Positions 23,762-36,505 of a DNA stretch of 64,000 bases are shown piece by piece (within the stretch, counting starts at the first letter, position 1; the number at the start of each line of letters is the position of its first letter). The stretch spans positions 5,305,461-5,369,460 of the forward strand of contig NC_134933.1 in assembly GCF_051020765.1 (NCBI RefSeq). Direction: 5' to 3'. Under the pieces are notes generated by a model that was given only the letters and a program-made list of their open reading frames with translations, was not told the DNA's origin and did no database searches. Position numbers and translations under genes: made by a program. This DNA is from Lasioglossum baleicum. Its lineage: Eukaryota > Arthropoda > Insecta > Hymenoptera > Halictidae.

Positions 23762-26700
23762 CGGTGCTCAGTCACCAGGGCATTCACCCTACCAAGAGTG
23801 AAATTGTTTATATTTTAGATTCCATTTCTTGCGACGAACATGGAAGACCTGTATTTTACGTAGAAATCCGATAACGAGTTATCGGTCCTGTGCACGGTGC
23901 ACGTGTCGCAGGTGATGCGTTTTATCATTAATAAGCGAGGGGGACGGGTTTCGGGCCGGTGACGGCTGCAATTTCCCGGGTCGTTCCGGCATTGCTAAAC
24001 GATCGGAGGGCCAGCAGGACAGATTAAGGGCACCCGGTAAACACGCTGGGCAAATATTGGTCCGTCGCGCGGTCTTAAAAATAACAGGCTTTCCTGAAAG
24101 CACGATAAACGCGTCGGCTGACGTGCCACTCGAAACGGTCGTGGGTGGGTGGAGCTCGCTCGTCGCTCTTTTTACGGTGGAACGAGTGCGCGTGTTATGA
24201 TACCGAGGCGACTCCACGTGTTTGCTTTCTCACGAGGAAAAAGAAATCGCGGAGGGTCCGTGGACAGCCACCGAAATCGACGCGTCTCTCGTTGACCGGC
24301 CATCACGCTTTTAATTTTCGTGTGGCAGCCGCGCCGGCCGAGAATCGGAAATTCCTTTGCTGGTGTTCGAGGAGCGGCTTCGAGAGGATAAATACCTTCC
24401 GTGCTTTCTCAGAAAATAATCTTGCCCTTACGAATGCAGATTACGGGACAATCGATCTCGATTCTGTGAAAGCGATATCAGCCGCAGTTACAAATATCTA
24501 ACGTCTACAATCCCACAGTTGACTTAGAGATGGACAAATTCATTTCGAACCTTCCCAACACTCTTTCGATCCTTCATCAAAGTAATTTGACTAAAAGTAA
24601 CCATTTCAGTTCTCTAAAAATTCGAAAGCGTGACGCGGAGTTGTAGATGGGAAAGAAAATGATTGTCTGTTTCTTTTCCGTCGATGCTCTGTCAAGTGGA
24701 GGGATCTTTCATTTTCGTTTATCAGTAGCTGGGCCGCATCTAGGGTTTGTTAATTTATCCGTGAAACAGCCGCGGCGTAGACAATGGGTTTTATCGGGTG
24801 CAGAAGGGCCGTCGTCGACGCGGTGGTGGTGTGCGTCCCGTGCGTGTTCCGCGATTCAGGATTGAATAGTCCTCGCAATTACGCTCGTATCTTTAGAATA
24901 CAGCCGGGCCGGCGCGGCGGCTCGGTAAGCGGAGCATTCAATTTTTATCGTCGTAGAATATTCAGTTCTGGAGCGGCGGCGGGGGCAGCACCGGCAATAT
25001 AATCGCATTTGACGGTTCGGAGCACTCAGGAATTAACTGGTTCAGCGGCTTTAAAATAATTACGAAACGCCTCCTTCGCGGGACCATCGGTTCCGAACCG
25101 TTCACGGAATTGTTCAAGGGGGAGGAAAAATACTCGCGAACCGCGACTTTCGATTATTCGGGAGCCACCCCCGCGAGAACAGGGGGTGGTTGAAGAAGGA
25201 TCGCCGGAAGAATGAGCCGAGGCTCGTGCAAGAGTAATGGAAATTTCTGCTTGTCAGAAACGGAACGTTCGTCTGCTGGAAAAATTACTCTCTTCCCCGG
25301 GCTGATAATACGTTCCGCCTTTTTAGCGGGTAAATGTTCGAGGTCCAGAGGAACCGCTGACTCCTCGCTGCCACAGAGCGTTACATTCTTCCAGCAAGGA
25401 AATTTTTAATTTCCTGAAAGAAGGCGATGAAACTGCCCTTCCTCCTAGCGAGCACACCGCCGCCATCGCCACTGTAAACTTCGTGAATTAACCGGGGTAT
25501 AAATAACGCATTTACTGGGCACACACTGTCCGCCGGAAGTACTGGAAGAGATAGGCAGCCCCCGTCGAATTCGAGAAGTTAAGTGTGTACTTTCAACGTC
25601 GCGGGAAAAAGGGCTTCCTCGAGAATTTATCCTGGGAACGCTACTCGGTACACCTACTTCATTTTTGTATTCGCAGAAAGAGGAGATACGTTGTTGATTA
25701 TTTAATCATTTAATCATTCAATCTCTTTATCTATTCATAACAGCGTGGAAGATTAATTAAGTAAAAAAAGGAAAACATAATTTTCCGTAACGGACATATC
25801 GAAAAATAAGTACGAATTTTTGAAAGTACGTTGAAATAATGGTGGGAAACCGGTGCGAGGAAAGTCGTGGGCTCGCAAAAAAGACCTGTTGAGTCGAGTA
25901 TAATCGACCGGCCGGATTTTCATTAGAGCGCGGAGAGCGGGACTTCGGATTCCAGTTTGAATTTCCGTCTGATTCGGATTACTTTTCATCGAGGAGCCGG
26001 GGCGCCAATGAAATCGGGCCAAGTCCCGGCACCCTAAATGCAGTCGTGGAACCGGGTCGTGGAGCGACCGGGGTTCGAGTGGCAGGCAATTTCATGACTT
26101 ACAGGCCACTTCGGCAAAGTAAAACGAAATTGCATTCGTTACATCGCGGACGGACCGACCCGACGCGACGCGCGACGGGACGCGACGGAACGGGACGGGT
26201 CGGGACGTCGCAAACTTTTCTACGGCGGGCTATTTACAACTTCGTTACAACTTCCGCGGAACTTGCTCGGAAAATACGAGTGGGGGAGTAATTTTTCGGA
26301 TTTAACGGCACGAACTATGGACCCACGGGTCGATACCGGGCTGAACGCCCGCGATTTTTCACCCGACGCTTTGGCAGCCTATGCAGAAACGTCGAACGCG
26401 CTGAAATACGGGGAACGCGTCTTGAATACCATCGAAAATTAAACGTCCCGCCGCTTCCGGGCTCCTCGAAATCTCATCGGCGCGACGCTTTTAATTGGAA
26501 GAGACCGTTCAGCGACGACTCCCTCGTCTCACACATGTAACGAGCCCGGCCGGATCGACCTAAATCTTAATGATCTTTCTGAAAAGAACATCCCTCCGGA
26601 TCTGCTCGGTTAAAAAGATAACAAGTTCCTTGGAGTCACCGTGAAAGAAATAACGAGCGGCCTCAGGGATCGCAAAGCGATTCGCGGGAAAGACCGGTTC

Positions 26701-29700
26701 GAAAATCTCTGACACGCGATAGTTCAGCGATAGAAATATCCGACACGATGTTCACAGCTTCTGTGTATCGCACTAATCAAATCGTATACGCGAGAAGTAA
26801 ATCAAGGTGTTTTATATTTTTCGCGTCACCTATTTTCCTACCGAAAGCGTCCTCGAGGAAACTGTCTAGAAACTGATCGCCTCGCGGACCAAACTTCTCG
26901 ACCCATGAAATTTTAACGAAGTCGGAACTTCTCCTTTTAAAATATCAAACGATTGCACCAGTTCCTGGGCAACTCTCGATTACAAAATAAATGAGATCAG
27001 TTCCTTAAATTCTGTTAGGAATGGAGAGACTGTGGATTCTTATGAGGGCAAAACAACTTTTAAATAGATAGAATATTTTTGCACTTTGCAAGATGTGACA
27101 CACATTTAGGAGTTTAAAAGCACCGCAGACTGCAGATCTTTCGAAATAAAATTTCTAAAAATTGTACCATTTCCAGTTTTATGGATTGACCCCTTAAATT
27201 TCGCAGTCCAAGTAATCAAGAATCTGATATTATTGGATTGTGAAGTTTCAGGACAAGAGAACGCTAAAAGGCTGCCGGAAAGTTTGCCTGTGCGCGCTGA
27301 GAAACGGAGGCCACTGGAATCCAAAAGGACCTAAATAATCAATTCCTTCCTTGCCTTTCTCCCTCGATCATGTTCATCCTGTGCAGCAGCGATCGCCTGG
27401 TTTGCCCTTCCCCGGTAATCCTATCTTGTGCACAGTTCGTTCGTTTCCCGGTGCAATTGTCGAAGTCGAGTTCGAAACTGCATCGCACGCAAAGCGGGCG
27501 TGCGCTTCCTTCCGGTGATTCTTGGGAAATCGATTGCAACGTGGTTAAAGAAATTTATTTAATCATCCATGGAAACGTTTCTATAATTTCAATAATTGCA
27601 AGATAAGAGATCAGGAGAGTAATGAATCGTAACGAAAGATTTACATAGCGTAATACGAGGTGTGATCCGGCAGCAGGAATTTTCGAAGCGACATGGCAAA
27701 ATCCTGGAGGGAAGCAGCTGCGGAATTTCTGCGGGCATCCTGCCGCTCGTCAGTTTCGCGCGAGAGCCGACGGATCATGGAATTTTTCGAATCGACGAGT
27801 CCGAGGCCTCGTTAAAGCGACGACAAAGCCCGGATAACGATATTTTGAAATCGTGTTGCGGTCCGTGCTCGGTCGTTTGTGTAATTATAACTGAATAAGC
27901 CAATAACTCTGGGAATAATAACGACCGGGAATTAAAATTTGAAAACCAATTTATCCGTTGCGCTGTCGAAATTATTACCGCGTTAATTGGAGGACTAATG
28001 AATTCTGTGCAATTACAATTACATTTCGTTGCTTGCGATCGCCGAGTCGACCCCCCACCTTCTCTCCTCTCCCTTTCTCCCGCAGTCTATAATAATCATT
28101 TATTTGTCAAATTGGCCTCGGCGTTGGCCTGCGGGCCACAGAGAAGCCTGGTTAAACACGAAACATTTATCGGCTGGCCATGATAAGTTTTTATTTGGCC
28201 AGACGCAGCCGATACACCGAGCAGCTGCGCTGCAATTTGCAAAGATATTGCCGTCCGGTTGATAACAATCGACAAACAGTGGAAAATTGTATCAAGATTT
28301 GATGCAATCCGTGAGACGTCCGGTCGGAAATCCAATGATTTGACAGTTTATCGCTGTGACGTGGCTTTATCGGATCGAGACGAGTCGTACCCGATATAAA
28401 CATTTAATTCACTTCAGTATGGAAAAATCTAACCATAATCTCAGAACGAACTGTTGTTTCTTCAAATAGATTTCATAAGTTTTTCAAGGGAACAAACATG
28501 TTTGTAAACAAACTACACACCCCTTTGTATAAAATTGGAATATCCTGCGGCAATCAGAAGCTGCAATTCAATTAATAAATTGCATTTGAATGTAATTCAA
28601 ATTAATTTGACAGTATCCCCAAATTTCAGAAATGCCACCGAACGTGAATAATTGACCTAATTAATTTACTGTAGCAATTGTATTGCAGAAATATAATGGA
28701 TATTTTTATTCTATGCTTATCTACCTTTCTCTATATGTTTGACATTTATCGTGGAGAAAAGTCCTGTTGGAAAAGGGTAGGTGTAAGTACGTGTTTAATT
28801 CCGGTATTAGCGATCACTGTGCAGCACCGTGAAGAAATATTTAAAGGAAACGACGTCTCCACAGTGATTGAACGAGGATCCTTATTATTCGAGCGACTAG
28901 CATGACCGTCGCAGAGGCTGAAAGTTCCGTAGAATTAGGGTAAGACCGGCTTACAAGCTGAGATAGCTTAGAAACTTCTAAGAGGATCCAAAGAATAATT
29001 GCGCTTTCGATTTCGTGAGGAGTTAGAATGGCTTTTCATCCGTCTATTTTCTGCTCGAAAATTGGCTGAACTCACGAATCCGAATCAAATTCCACAAACG
29101 TGAAACCATGTCACGAGTTTCGAGTGCAACTCGAACGGAACGGAATTTTAATGAGTATAATTCAATATGATTATTTTTATATCAGACGCTATCGATTTCT
29201 GGAGAATATGTTGAATGTTTTAACGAATTTAATCTTTTACAAGTCGTACTTACTTAAATCATAGAGATCAAGATTCAGTAACGCATTTAATTATAACGAT
29301 CTATATCAACTATTCAAAATGATATAAATACATCATGAGATAAGGGTGGTTAAGTAATATACTGAAGCCAATAAAGTGGCTCGTGTGAACCTGCCTGTTC
29401 CATTAATTTTGAGACAGAGGAGCGAAGAACCGGAAACTCATGCGAATGTGTTAAGTGTTTGAAACAGTCTAATCAGATTCGAACGCATTTGCAATGCACT
29501 TCGCTGCATCTGTGCTAGAGTTTGCAGCGACAAGGCAGGTCGGCAGCGTAGCGGGGAGATGTCGTTGTCATGGCGGTGCACAAAAGTGTTCTAAAAGCAG
29601 CCTGGCGAGCGGCGGAGGGACGCGGGAAATCCAATTTTCTGTTCGACGGTGCATTTTATAATCTTGAATGGGCACGGGGTCGGGGGTGGTGTGATTACGG

Positions 29701-31545
29701 GAACGCAAGCAGCGATAGCTGGCGGGATCCAGATTAATTCAGGAGGTCGTCGGATTTTCTAGGAAGAACGAGAGGCTATCGTAGGGATGCAGCGGCCGAA
29801 AGGGCCTACCAGCTCGCCAGATTGCCGGGCACGACAATGAATAACGTTTGCGAAAGAAATTGCGGCGAAATTTTGAAATAAGTTTAATTAGGTTCGTTGC
29901 TCCCCCTCCCCCCTCCCTGCCGCCCTTCCGCCTGCGCGCGCGCTCGCCCGCGATTCTTACCCCTGGGGATAATTGAAAAAAATTTTCGGGATTAAGGAGC
30001 CATTGTCCCCCGCTGACGATCCTGAATAGGAGCCTCCGCCGCCACCGGCTGGCTAAGAATATTATATAGTCGCTATACGGGGACGCGGTCTAAACTGGGC
30101 TCCTTCACAAAGGATTATTAATTGACTTCTGTCTCGTATCAGAGGGTCGCAGACGTCCCGAAGATCCTTAATTATCCTTGAAAACGGACGATCTTTACCG
30201 TCTGAGATTACCGCTGCACCGTCAGCCTGGTTTATCCTCTGAATGGCCGCGATATTCATAACAGGTTACACCGTTCGACGACATTTTGTCCCTGACGAGG
30301 GATATTGAATTAAATTCTGCCCTGTGTTCCCTCTTTCTCTCGCCCGTGTCTTTTTCCCGTAGCCGAGGACCCGACAGAGACTAACTTCATTTCCTTAATG
30401 CTTCTTGTTAGACCCTGTACAACAGAAATCTCGCCACGGCGACTCGGGATTTTTCAAGGGCGCGCTCCCGAATTAACCCCGGCGAATTTAAAGGGCGCGC
30501 GCATTCTTCCGGCGCGACGCAACGAGATCGAGCTGGTTTCATTTATTTCTTTAACGCGAGCACATACTTCCGTGCAATTGATTAATTTACAGTGAGTTTT
30601 CACATGTCCACGTGTCCTTATATTTTCTGCTCTGTGTTCTAAGGATTTCAAATTTTCTGGGAAGTCGCTGTCGGTCAAGTAGGACCCTCCGAATCGAACA
30701 GCAATGACTTTCCCGCCCCTTTCGAATCCAGAAATCCCGAATCCCCCATTCTTTCCGCAACGTTTTCGCTTTCGATGCAAATTTTTCGCCTGAAGCGCCG
30801 GCATTAAGAGGCATCTTTTAATATAGGGAACAGTTGCTCAATCACGCTTTCCGGTGACGATTCTGCGTGTATCAGCTCGTTCCCTTCCCGCGTATTGACC
30901 TTGCCGGCTTAAACGAGGAATCCTGATGAACGGAGGTTCTCGTAGAAAAGGGCTATCGGCACCGCGGGCGTCGCGGCGCTAATATCGACCCTCGTTCCGA
31001 AACGAGGAAAAAAACCGATGAGAGGGAGAGAAATTGCACGAGGGTGTCTCCGACCCGCGAACCTGCAGGGTGGGTTTCGAGAACCAGGAACTCGGTAGCT
31101 CATTCCGCGGCGAAATTAATATTTACAATCCGCCGTCCATAACCGTGGACGTTTTATGGCAAATTGACGCGAGCGTATCGAAAATATTCGCCGTTGCAGC
31201 CGCGCGATGCACCGCCGCGCGCATCGGTTAATCTCAATTACGCGGTTACAGGTGGCGCCCGCGCTGCCACGCAAATGTCAACTCGTTTCCATCATTAAAC
31301 CGGGAATGCCATTTTTTACGCCACCCTTTCGAAACGGCGAAAATGCTTTTGCGAGCTGAATTAACTTTGATTGTCCTTTCTCGATCCTCCTTTGGACTCT
31401 GTAGCTCTTGGACGGCTACTTGGAATGATTTTCGAAAGTTGAAAGTAAATCTTCGTAACTACAGTCGTTCCAATATGTATTTAAACGTTAAATCCTGATT
31501 TTCTGTTGGGTTCATTCATTAGGAGAAAATGGGATTTTGCAGTTG
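23762..31545. other. Long non-coding stretch, no supported gene
   Basis: Mosaic of GC-rich, CpG-dense DNA (23880-25620, 25850-26740, 29500-31350) and AT-rich DNA (26760-27240, 28390-28720, 29150-29380). Frames of 60-118 codons are scattered on both strands without recognisable domains. A degenerate GACGC/GACGG-rich stretch lies at 26150-26207. At 28696 an ATG opens a hydrophobic N-terminal stretch (MDIFILCLSTFLYMF) followed by donor-like GTAAGT near 28787, but nothing supports it as an exon. No transposon ends were identified. Confidence 0.5.
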
Positions 31546-31786
31546 CTCATGAGTAGGGTTGCCAGATCTTCTATATTTGATATGAGTCTTCTATATTTGA
31601 ACTTGATCTCCTATATCATATTTGAATTTTCAAAAATCTTTGTTTGTATAAAAACGTTTAAAATGTGCTGTGTACCTCTTTTACTTGAACTCCTATATTT
31701 TGAGCCTATCTCATGTATGCATAATTGCAGTGTTCACTACTTCTTCTATATTTGGATAAAACATTTCTGGCAACCCTACTCATGAG
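31546..31786. mobile_element. Complete non-autonomous hAT element with 8-bp target duplication
   Basis: The element spans 31554-31778 (225 bp) and has perfect 13-bp terminal inverted repeats, TAGGGTTGCCAGA and its complement. It is flanked on both sides by the 8-bp direct repeat CTCATGAG (31546-31553 and 31779-31786). An 8-bp target duplication and termini of the form YARNG are hallmarks of the hAT superfamily. It has no transposase. The interior is AT-rich and made largely of degenerate CTTCTATATTTGA units (perfect at 31568-31580 and 31588-31600, with variants to about 31755). Identical ends and target duplication suggest a relatively recent insertion. The target site is itself palindromic, so the apparent inverted repeat extends to 22 bp. 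Confidence 0.88.
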
Positions 31787-32288
31787 CTAGAATCGTTTTT
31801 ATTATGTCGTAACGAAACGTGCACAAAGAAAATTACTTAAATTCTGTACAGAGATGCGCAGTGTAAATATTAAATGTTTCATATCGTTGAGGGGTGTGTC
31901 TTAAGTGTTAGTCCAAATAGTAGAACAAAAAGAGGCCGGACTTATGAGATGGTTTGACGTATGTACCACTGTGCCACACGTACATTTATTGATATAGTGA
32001 GTCGGTCTAGTGCGTCGCATTGTGTTCGGTCATGCGACAGCGCATACAGCCAGTTTCTGTGTTTAAAGCACAACTATCAACGAAGCGTTGAAATCCCCCG
32101 GGGCCGTTTCACCGCACCACCGGCGAAGAACACTGGGAACGAAGTCGAAACGCAAGAATGGCGATGATGAGAATTACAGAACGCAAACAGGAAATAAACG
32201 AATATACGCGAGAGCCCGGAGGGTGAGCCGCGCGGGGTGAAGGGGGACGGAAAAAATATCGCCCGGTAAAAACGAACACGGTACGTTA
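31787..32288. other. Non-coding stretch, no supported gene
   Basis: AT-rich at first, then CpG-rich. A 68-codon plus frame and antisense frames of 70-116 codons overlap with no recognisable domain. Confidence 0.5.
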
Positions 32289-32460
32289 GGCTCTGTTTCC
32301 ACGATCCATGCGTCGTGACGCGACGCGACGCGACGTCTCTCCGTCCGACGAGGCTGAATTGTTTCCGAAAAAACAATGCTTCGCAATCACAATCGCGCGT
32401 CGGGACGCCAGGCACGTTGGTCGACATTCGTTAGGCGGCTTCTAACGCACTCGTGGAAAC
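32289..32460. mobile_element. Possible Harbinger-like remnant carrying a GACGC array
   Basis: GTTTCCACGA (32295-32304) is perfectly complementary to TCGTGGAAAC (32451-32460), with a further TGCG/CGCA block just inside. The left end begins TTA-GGCTCTGTTTCCACGA, and the interior carries about four GACGC units (32317-32336). Ends of this flavour are found in PIF/Harbinger-type elements with TWA target duplications, as I recall them. The outermost bases of the right end do not match the left, and no target duplication could be shown. It is equally possible that this is a 10-bp inverted repeat by chance. Confidence 0.3.
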
Positions 32461-35400
32461 GCATAAACGAAGACGGCCGCCGGTAATCGTGGCTCCTGAA
32501 ATTTCATGTTGGTCATCCCGACTCCCCCGGCTATTTTAATATTAAACACTTGAAAAATGGCGCGTTTGCAACTCGGAACAGCTTCCTCCAACTTCACGTT
32601 GCAATTTCCTAAAAAATTACAAAGGACGTTTGACGCTAGGCTTATATACCACGTGATTTATCTCAAAACACCCATACGATTATGTTGTGTCTCAATGAAC
32701 CCAATTCCATTTGTCACGAACAATTTTGCGACAAGTTTCTTTCACGAATGTCCATCGAGCCAGTAGATTCAACCCTAGGACCGGTGGCCATTTGTTTGCT
32801 TATACCCTGTACAATATACTGATGTGTCTAAGAAAAAGGAGGGGGCTCACCACTCGCTAACAGAGCCTAAATCAACTATCCAGAAACTGTCTTGTCTCCT
32901 CCGTTTGACCGACGATACAGCCGCGTTCCCCAGAATCTGGCTTAGATTCCACGATATCATTTCCAGAAGCCGGTGCCCCGACTTGTCGACCTCTCGAAAT
33001 TGGATACTTTTTTATCTGCAACGCGATCAAAAGTAAACTACCTGTGTAACAGTTCCCCGGCAATTCTTCGAGATGTATCGCCGCGCCGTGGGATAGATGA
33101 CAAAGGGAAACCTGTCGTGTTCCCGACAGGAGGGGGGAGTAGAAGAAGGAAGGACGGGAGAGAAAAGAAGGGACCGTGAGCCTTTATGAGGCGAAACACT
33201 TGAGCCGGAGGGCGGAGTACACGCCTCGCCACGTCTCGCCTCGGCCTCGCTATCCTTCGATTTAAGCATTTGTCTCGCGCCAAATAACGCGTGTTATTCA
33301 GGCTAAGAGACAATAAAGCGCACATGTTAAGTTCCGTCGGAGACCCCGTCCCGTTCCGGCCGCGTCCTCTTTCTCGGCCACCCCCGCAAGACGATCTACG
33401 ATCCGGATGGTTTTCTCTCGAACCGTTGTATATCCGACCGAATCCGGCGTGTTTCCAGTCGACGAGGGGAACCAGCTCACTCTCCTCCTTAACTCGGAAA
33501 AAACGAGGGTTCTCGACGAAGAATCGAGGCAATGGTTACAGAATATAAACGTCTTGATCTATAGCGCGACGGGGAAACTTTGGCATCGGCCCGGCAACTT
33601 CGTCGGATCGTGAATAATAATATTTCTCTTCGCGTGCTCCCCTCCCCACTCTGCTCCACAACGAGAACTTCACCGGCAATTCCACTATAACCGTATTGGA
33701 GCTGTTCGACATGTTTATGCACTGCGAATGGGGGATCCAGGAGATAATCCGCTGATACTTTATTGGCAGACGATCGGCAGTCAATTGCCGGGACATCTTG
33801 CCGCCGCGTAAAATCGCGCGACACGATTTTCCGGAGAGCTTGCTGCAGAGAGATCCAGATTCCGGTACTTTCGAATCTACAAAAAGGTATTGGCAAGCAA
33901 GCACTGTTTCGATTCTACTGGAAAAAGATCAACTGTTTGCGTTACTGAACTTCTACGTCGAATATCGCAACTCTCTTGCTGTTCCAATAAACACAGTTTA
34001 CACATTGGAGTTGCCTACCTTTCGAGCCAAAGTGGAATATGCAGTACGTGTTTGTGCAGCTACCGAGATATTCTATGTTCGAATACTTTCACGAACGGAT
34101 TATTCCCGGATTATTTGTTAGATCGTTAAAACAACAGGCGGCATGGCATCTCTTTAGCAGGCAGCGAACAATTAGTCCGTTTTGTCGCCGAGAAACACGG
34201 TCGTTCGAGAGAATCTAATTGAAACGACGGGGAAGACGGTGCGTACGTTTAAATGGGAGAAACACTAAATGTTTAATGAATTCCGGAGCGGGCGTTTAAA
34301 GCGTAATGAAAAAGTAACTGCTCTTGTATGAGTACACGAAAATAGGAATATAATCCGCGGCAACGGGGGGTCGGCGTGTCCGTGTCGATGTGTGCGGCCT
34401 GTGCATGCGGAACGGGAAGCAACTACTACGCCCCGCTTTTAATCCAGGCCAAACACACTTCACGGTATTCCCGTGATGAAAATTGCTGCGGCTGCAATTT
34501 CAATCTTACGAATTCCTGTTTCGCCGAAATATTAAATTCACCCCGCGGGTCTCGTCAAACACGTCACGGGACCGTCCTTGCGTACAAAACACAAAAAAAC
34601 CGCGTTTAAATTGCTGTTCCCGGATAGGATTTTGCACTTTCTGTCGGAATCGTGGAACTATTAGGTGTTTGCCAAGCGTCTAAACCATTGATTTTACTGT
34701 GAACGTTTCTGTCAGGTTCTAAACGAAATTTTTTAATTTTCACATTCCCTCTCATCGTTTTCTTTCGCCATGCTCGACACACGTCAGAATAGACAATTTT
34801 CAGTGAATCAAAGATGCTCACATTAATTTATATCACTGTTGCCTCCATTGTCAAATAAAAACAGTACCCAACAGAACTAACGCAACTACCGGAACTTCAG
34901 CCTATTAGATAAAACCTAATATGTAGCTTCGAGGGGTGAATTGTAGGCCCAGGATTCAATTAACTCCTTCATAAACGCCGATAACTCCAGAATCAGGCTT
35001 CGCAGGTTTCATTCAGCCTCCTTGCAATATTTTTCGTTAGCCGCGAACAAAAGCGTCGTGACGTAGCCATGAGCGCGTTACCAGGCTCTCTCTCGTTATC
35101 CGTCCCCCTTCTTTCTAGGAAGCTGCCTCGTTCGTTGCACCTCCCAACCCCCGCTGCGTCATCTGCGCCGGGATTTTTAATCCGGGAATATTTTCGCTCG
35201 TACACTTTTCGTCCATGTATCGCGTGTATCACACACGCTGGATCATTAGCCGGTATGAGGGCTTGTGCTCGCTACTTGTTGTTCGCGGCTGCGTCGATGA
35301 GGAACGAGAAGACTACTATCGGATTTCTATTATTGGAGGCTTTCATCATTTCGTTCCGACGCTCCGTCGCTATTACAGCAAAGATTTTTATGCTTTTCTG

Positions 35401-36485
35401 CAATTTTTTTGTGTATTTGTTCTAATGGTACCACAAATTTGGCGGAAAGTATTTATTTCAGACCGGTGACGTACTTTTTCTTATTTTTAATCTCCAATAC
35501 GACCGTTCAGAAATCAGGATCGAGAGCGACGTTATTCTAGTGGTTTCCAATCACCTAATGAAACTGGTTCTTTTTTAATACCACCGATATCATTCGTTCG
35601 ACGAAATAACTGAAAGGTGAAGGTTCACTATAACATCAAGGCAATCTTTAAAATAAACCAACCCCGACCCCATTTGGAATATTCTTTTTCGAGCATGATT
35701 TTTTTTAAATCCCAAGTCATGGCAAATGCATTAGACTATCTTTAAACGTCAGTTTCGGTTCGGCCACAGAAATAATTTTTTAAATCTGGTCCAGTGACAC
35801 GATTCACAAAGAAGTAGTCTGATGTTGTCTTCAACGCAATGTGGTGTACACTTTAAGAAAGCGAAGAGCACATTTTCAACAGTACAATATACTTTGATTG
35901 TTTGTGAACAAATACCAAATTTATAAAGAAGCAAAGAGGAGCTAATTTGTACACCTAATATGAAACGGAACGAGTCACGGCACAAAGAACGGTCGTGCGA
36001 GCGCGCCGCACTGGGGCGAGAAACAGGAGAAAAGAAGGGAAAAGAAAAGCAGTGGTCCCTGGTAACACGATACGATGTATTCATCATAAACCATAACGCG
36101 GAACACCTCGAATATTCAAGGCCCGTCAAAAGTCCTCAAAGAAAATTTTACAGGAAGCCCGTTCCAAAAGGGGCTATTATTATTTCTGCCGGGGCTACGG
36201 GAATTTTGTCGGTCCGGCGTTTTTCTATTATTCTTCTGGATCTAGGAAGACTCCCCCCCCCCCCCCGACAATAATTATCGCGTGGTTGTGTGCACAATCG
36301 TTCTGCTTTCACTCGATATCGGATACTGCACGTCGAACGAAATCGGAGACGTTTTTATGAAAAGCAATTACGTTCGGCCGCCGCGGAAAATTGAGATTAA
36401 TGCTCGGAACGGCCGTGCGCGGATTAAACGCGCGTTTAATGGCGCCATTTTTTCCCCGGTATTCTCCCGCGGGATTCGAATGGAA
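32461..36485. other. Non-coding stretch, no supported gene
   Basis: CpG-rich DNA at 33027-33905 has overlapping frames in up to four reading frames, the typical signature of stop-poor sequence. A 107-codon plus frame at 33798-34121 is unrecognised. AT-rich DNA at 34620-35030 and 35460-35950 is featureless. A run of 14 C lies at 36253-36266. No RNA genes were seen. Confidence 0.5.
36253..36266. repeat. Homopolymer C14
   Basis: Fourteen consecutive C residues. The exact length may be affected by sequencing or assembly error. Confidence 0.9.
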
Positions 36486-36505
36486 TTCTGATATCGATAT
36501 CAGAA
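36486..36505. repeat. 20-bp perfect palindrome
   Basis: TTCTGATATCGATATCAGAA is a perfect 20-base palindrome with no loop, containing two overlapping GATATC sites and a central ATCGAT. A perfect 20-mer palindrome is uncommon in 64 kb. It may be a dimeric transcription-factor site or cruciform-forming sequence. Confidence 0.8.

Noticed and set aside
28696..28905. ATG followed by a hydrophobic, signal-peptide-like stretch and a donor-like GTAAGT
   Set aside because: Short, in AT-rich DNA where hydrophobic codons are expected, with no downstream exon found.
33027..33904. Dense overlapping frames on both strands, up to 164 codons
   Set aside because: Stop-poor, CpG-rich DNA gives open frames in several registers at once. 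None has a known domain.
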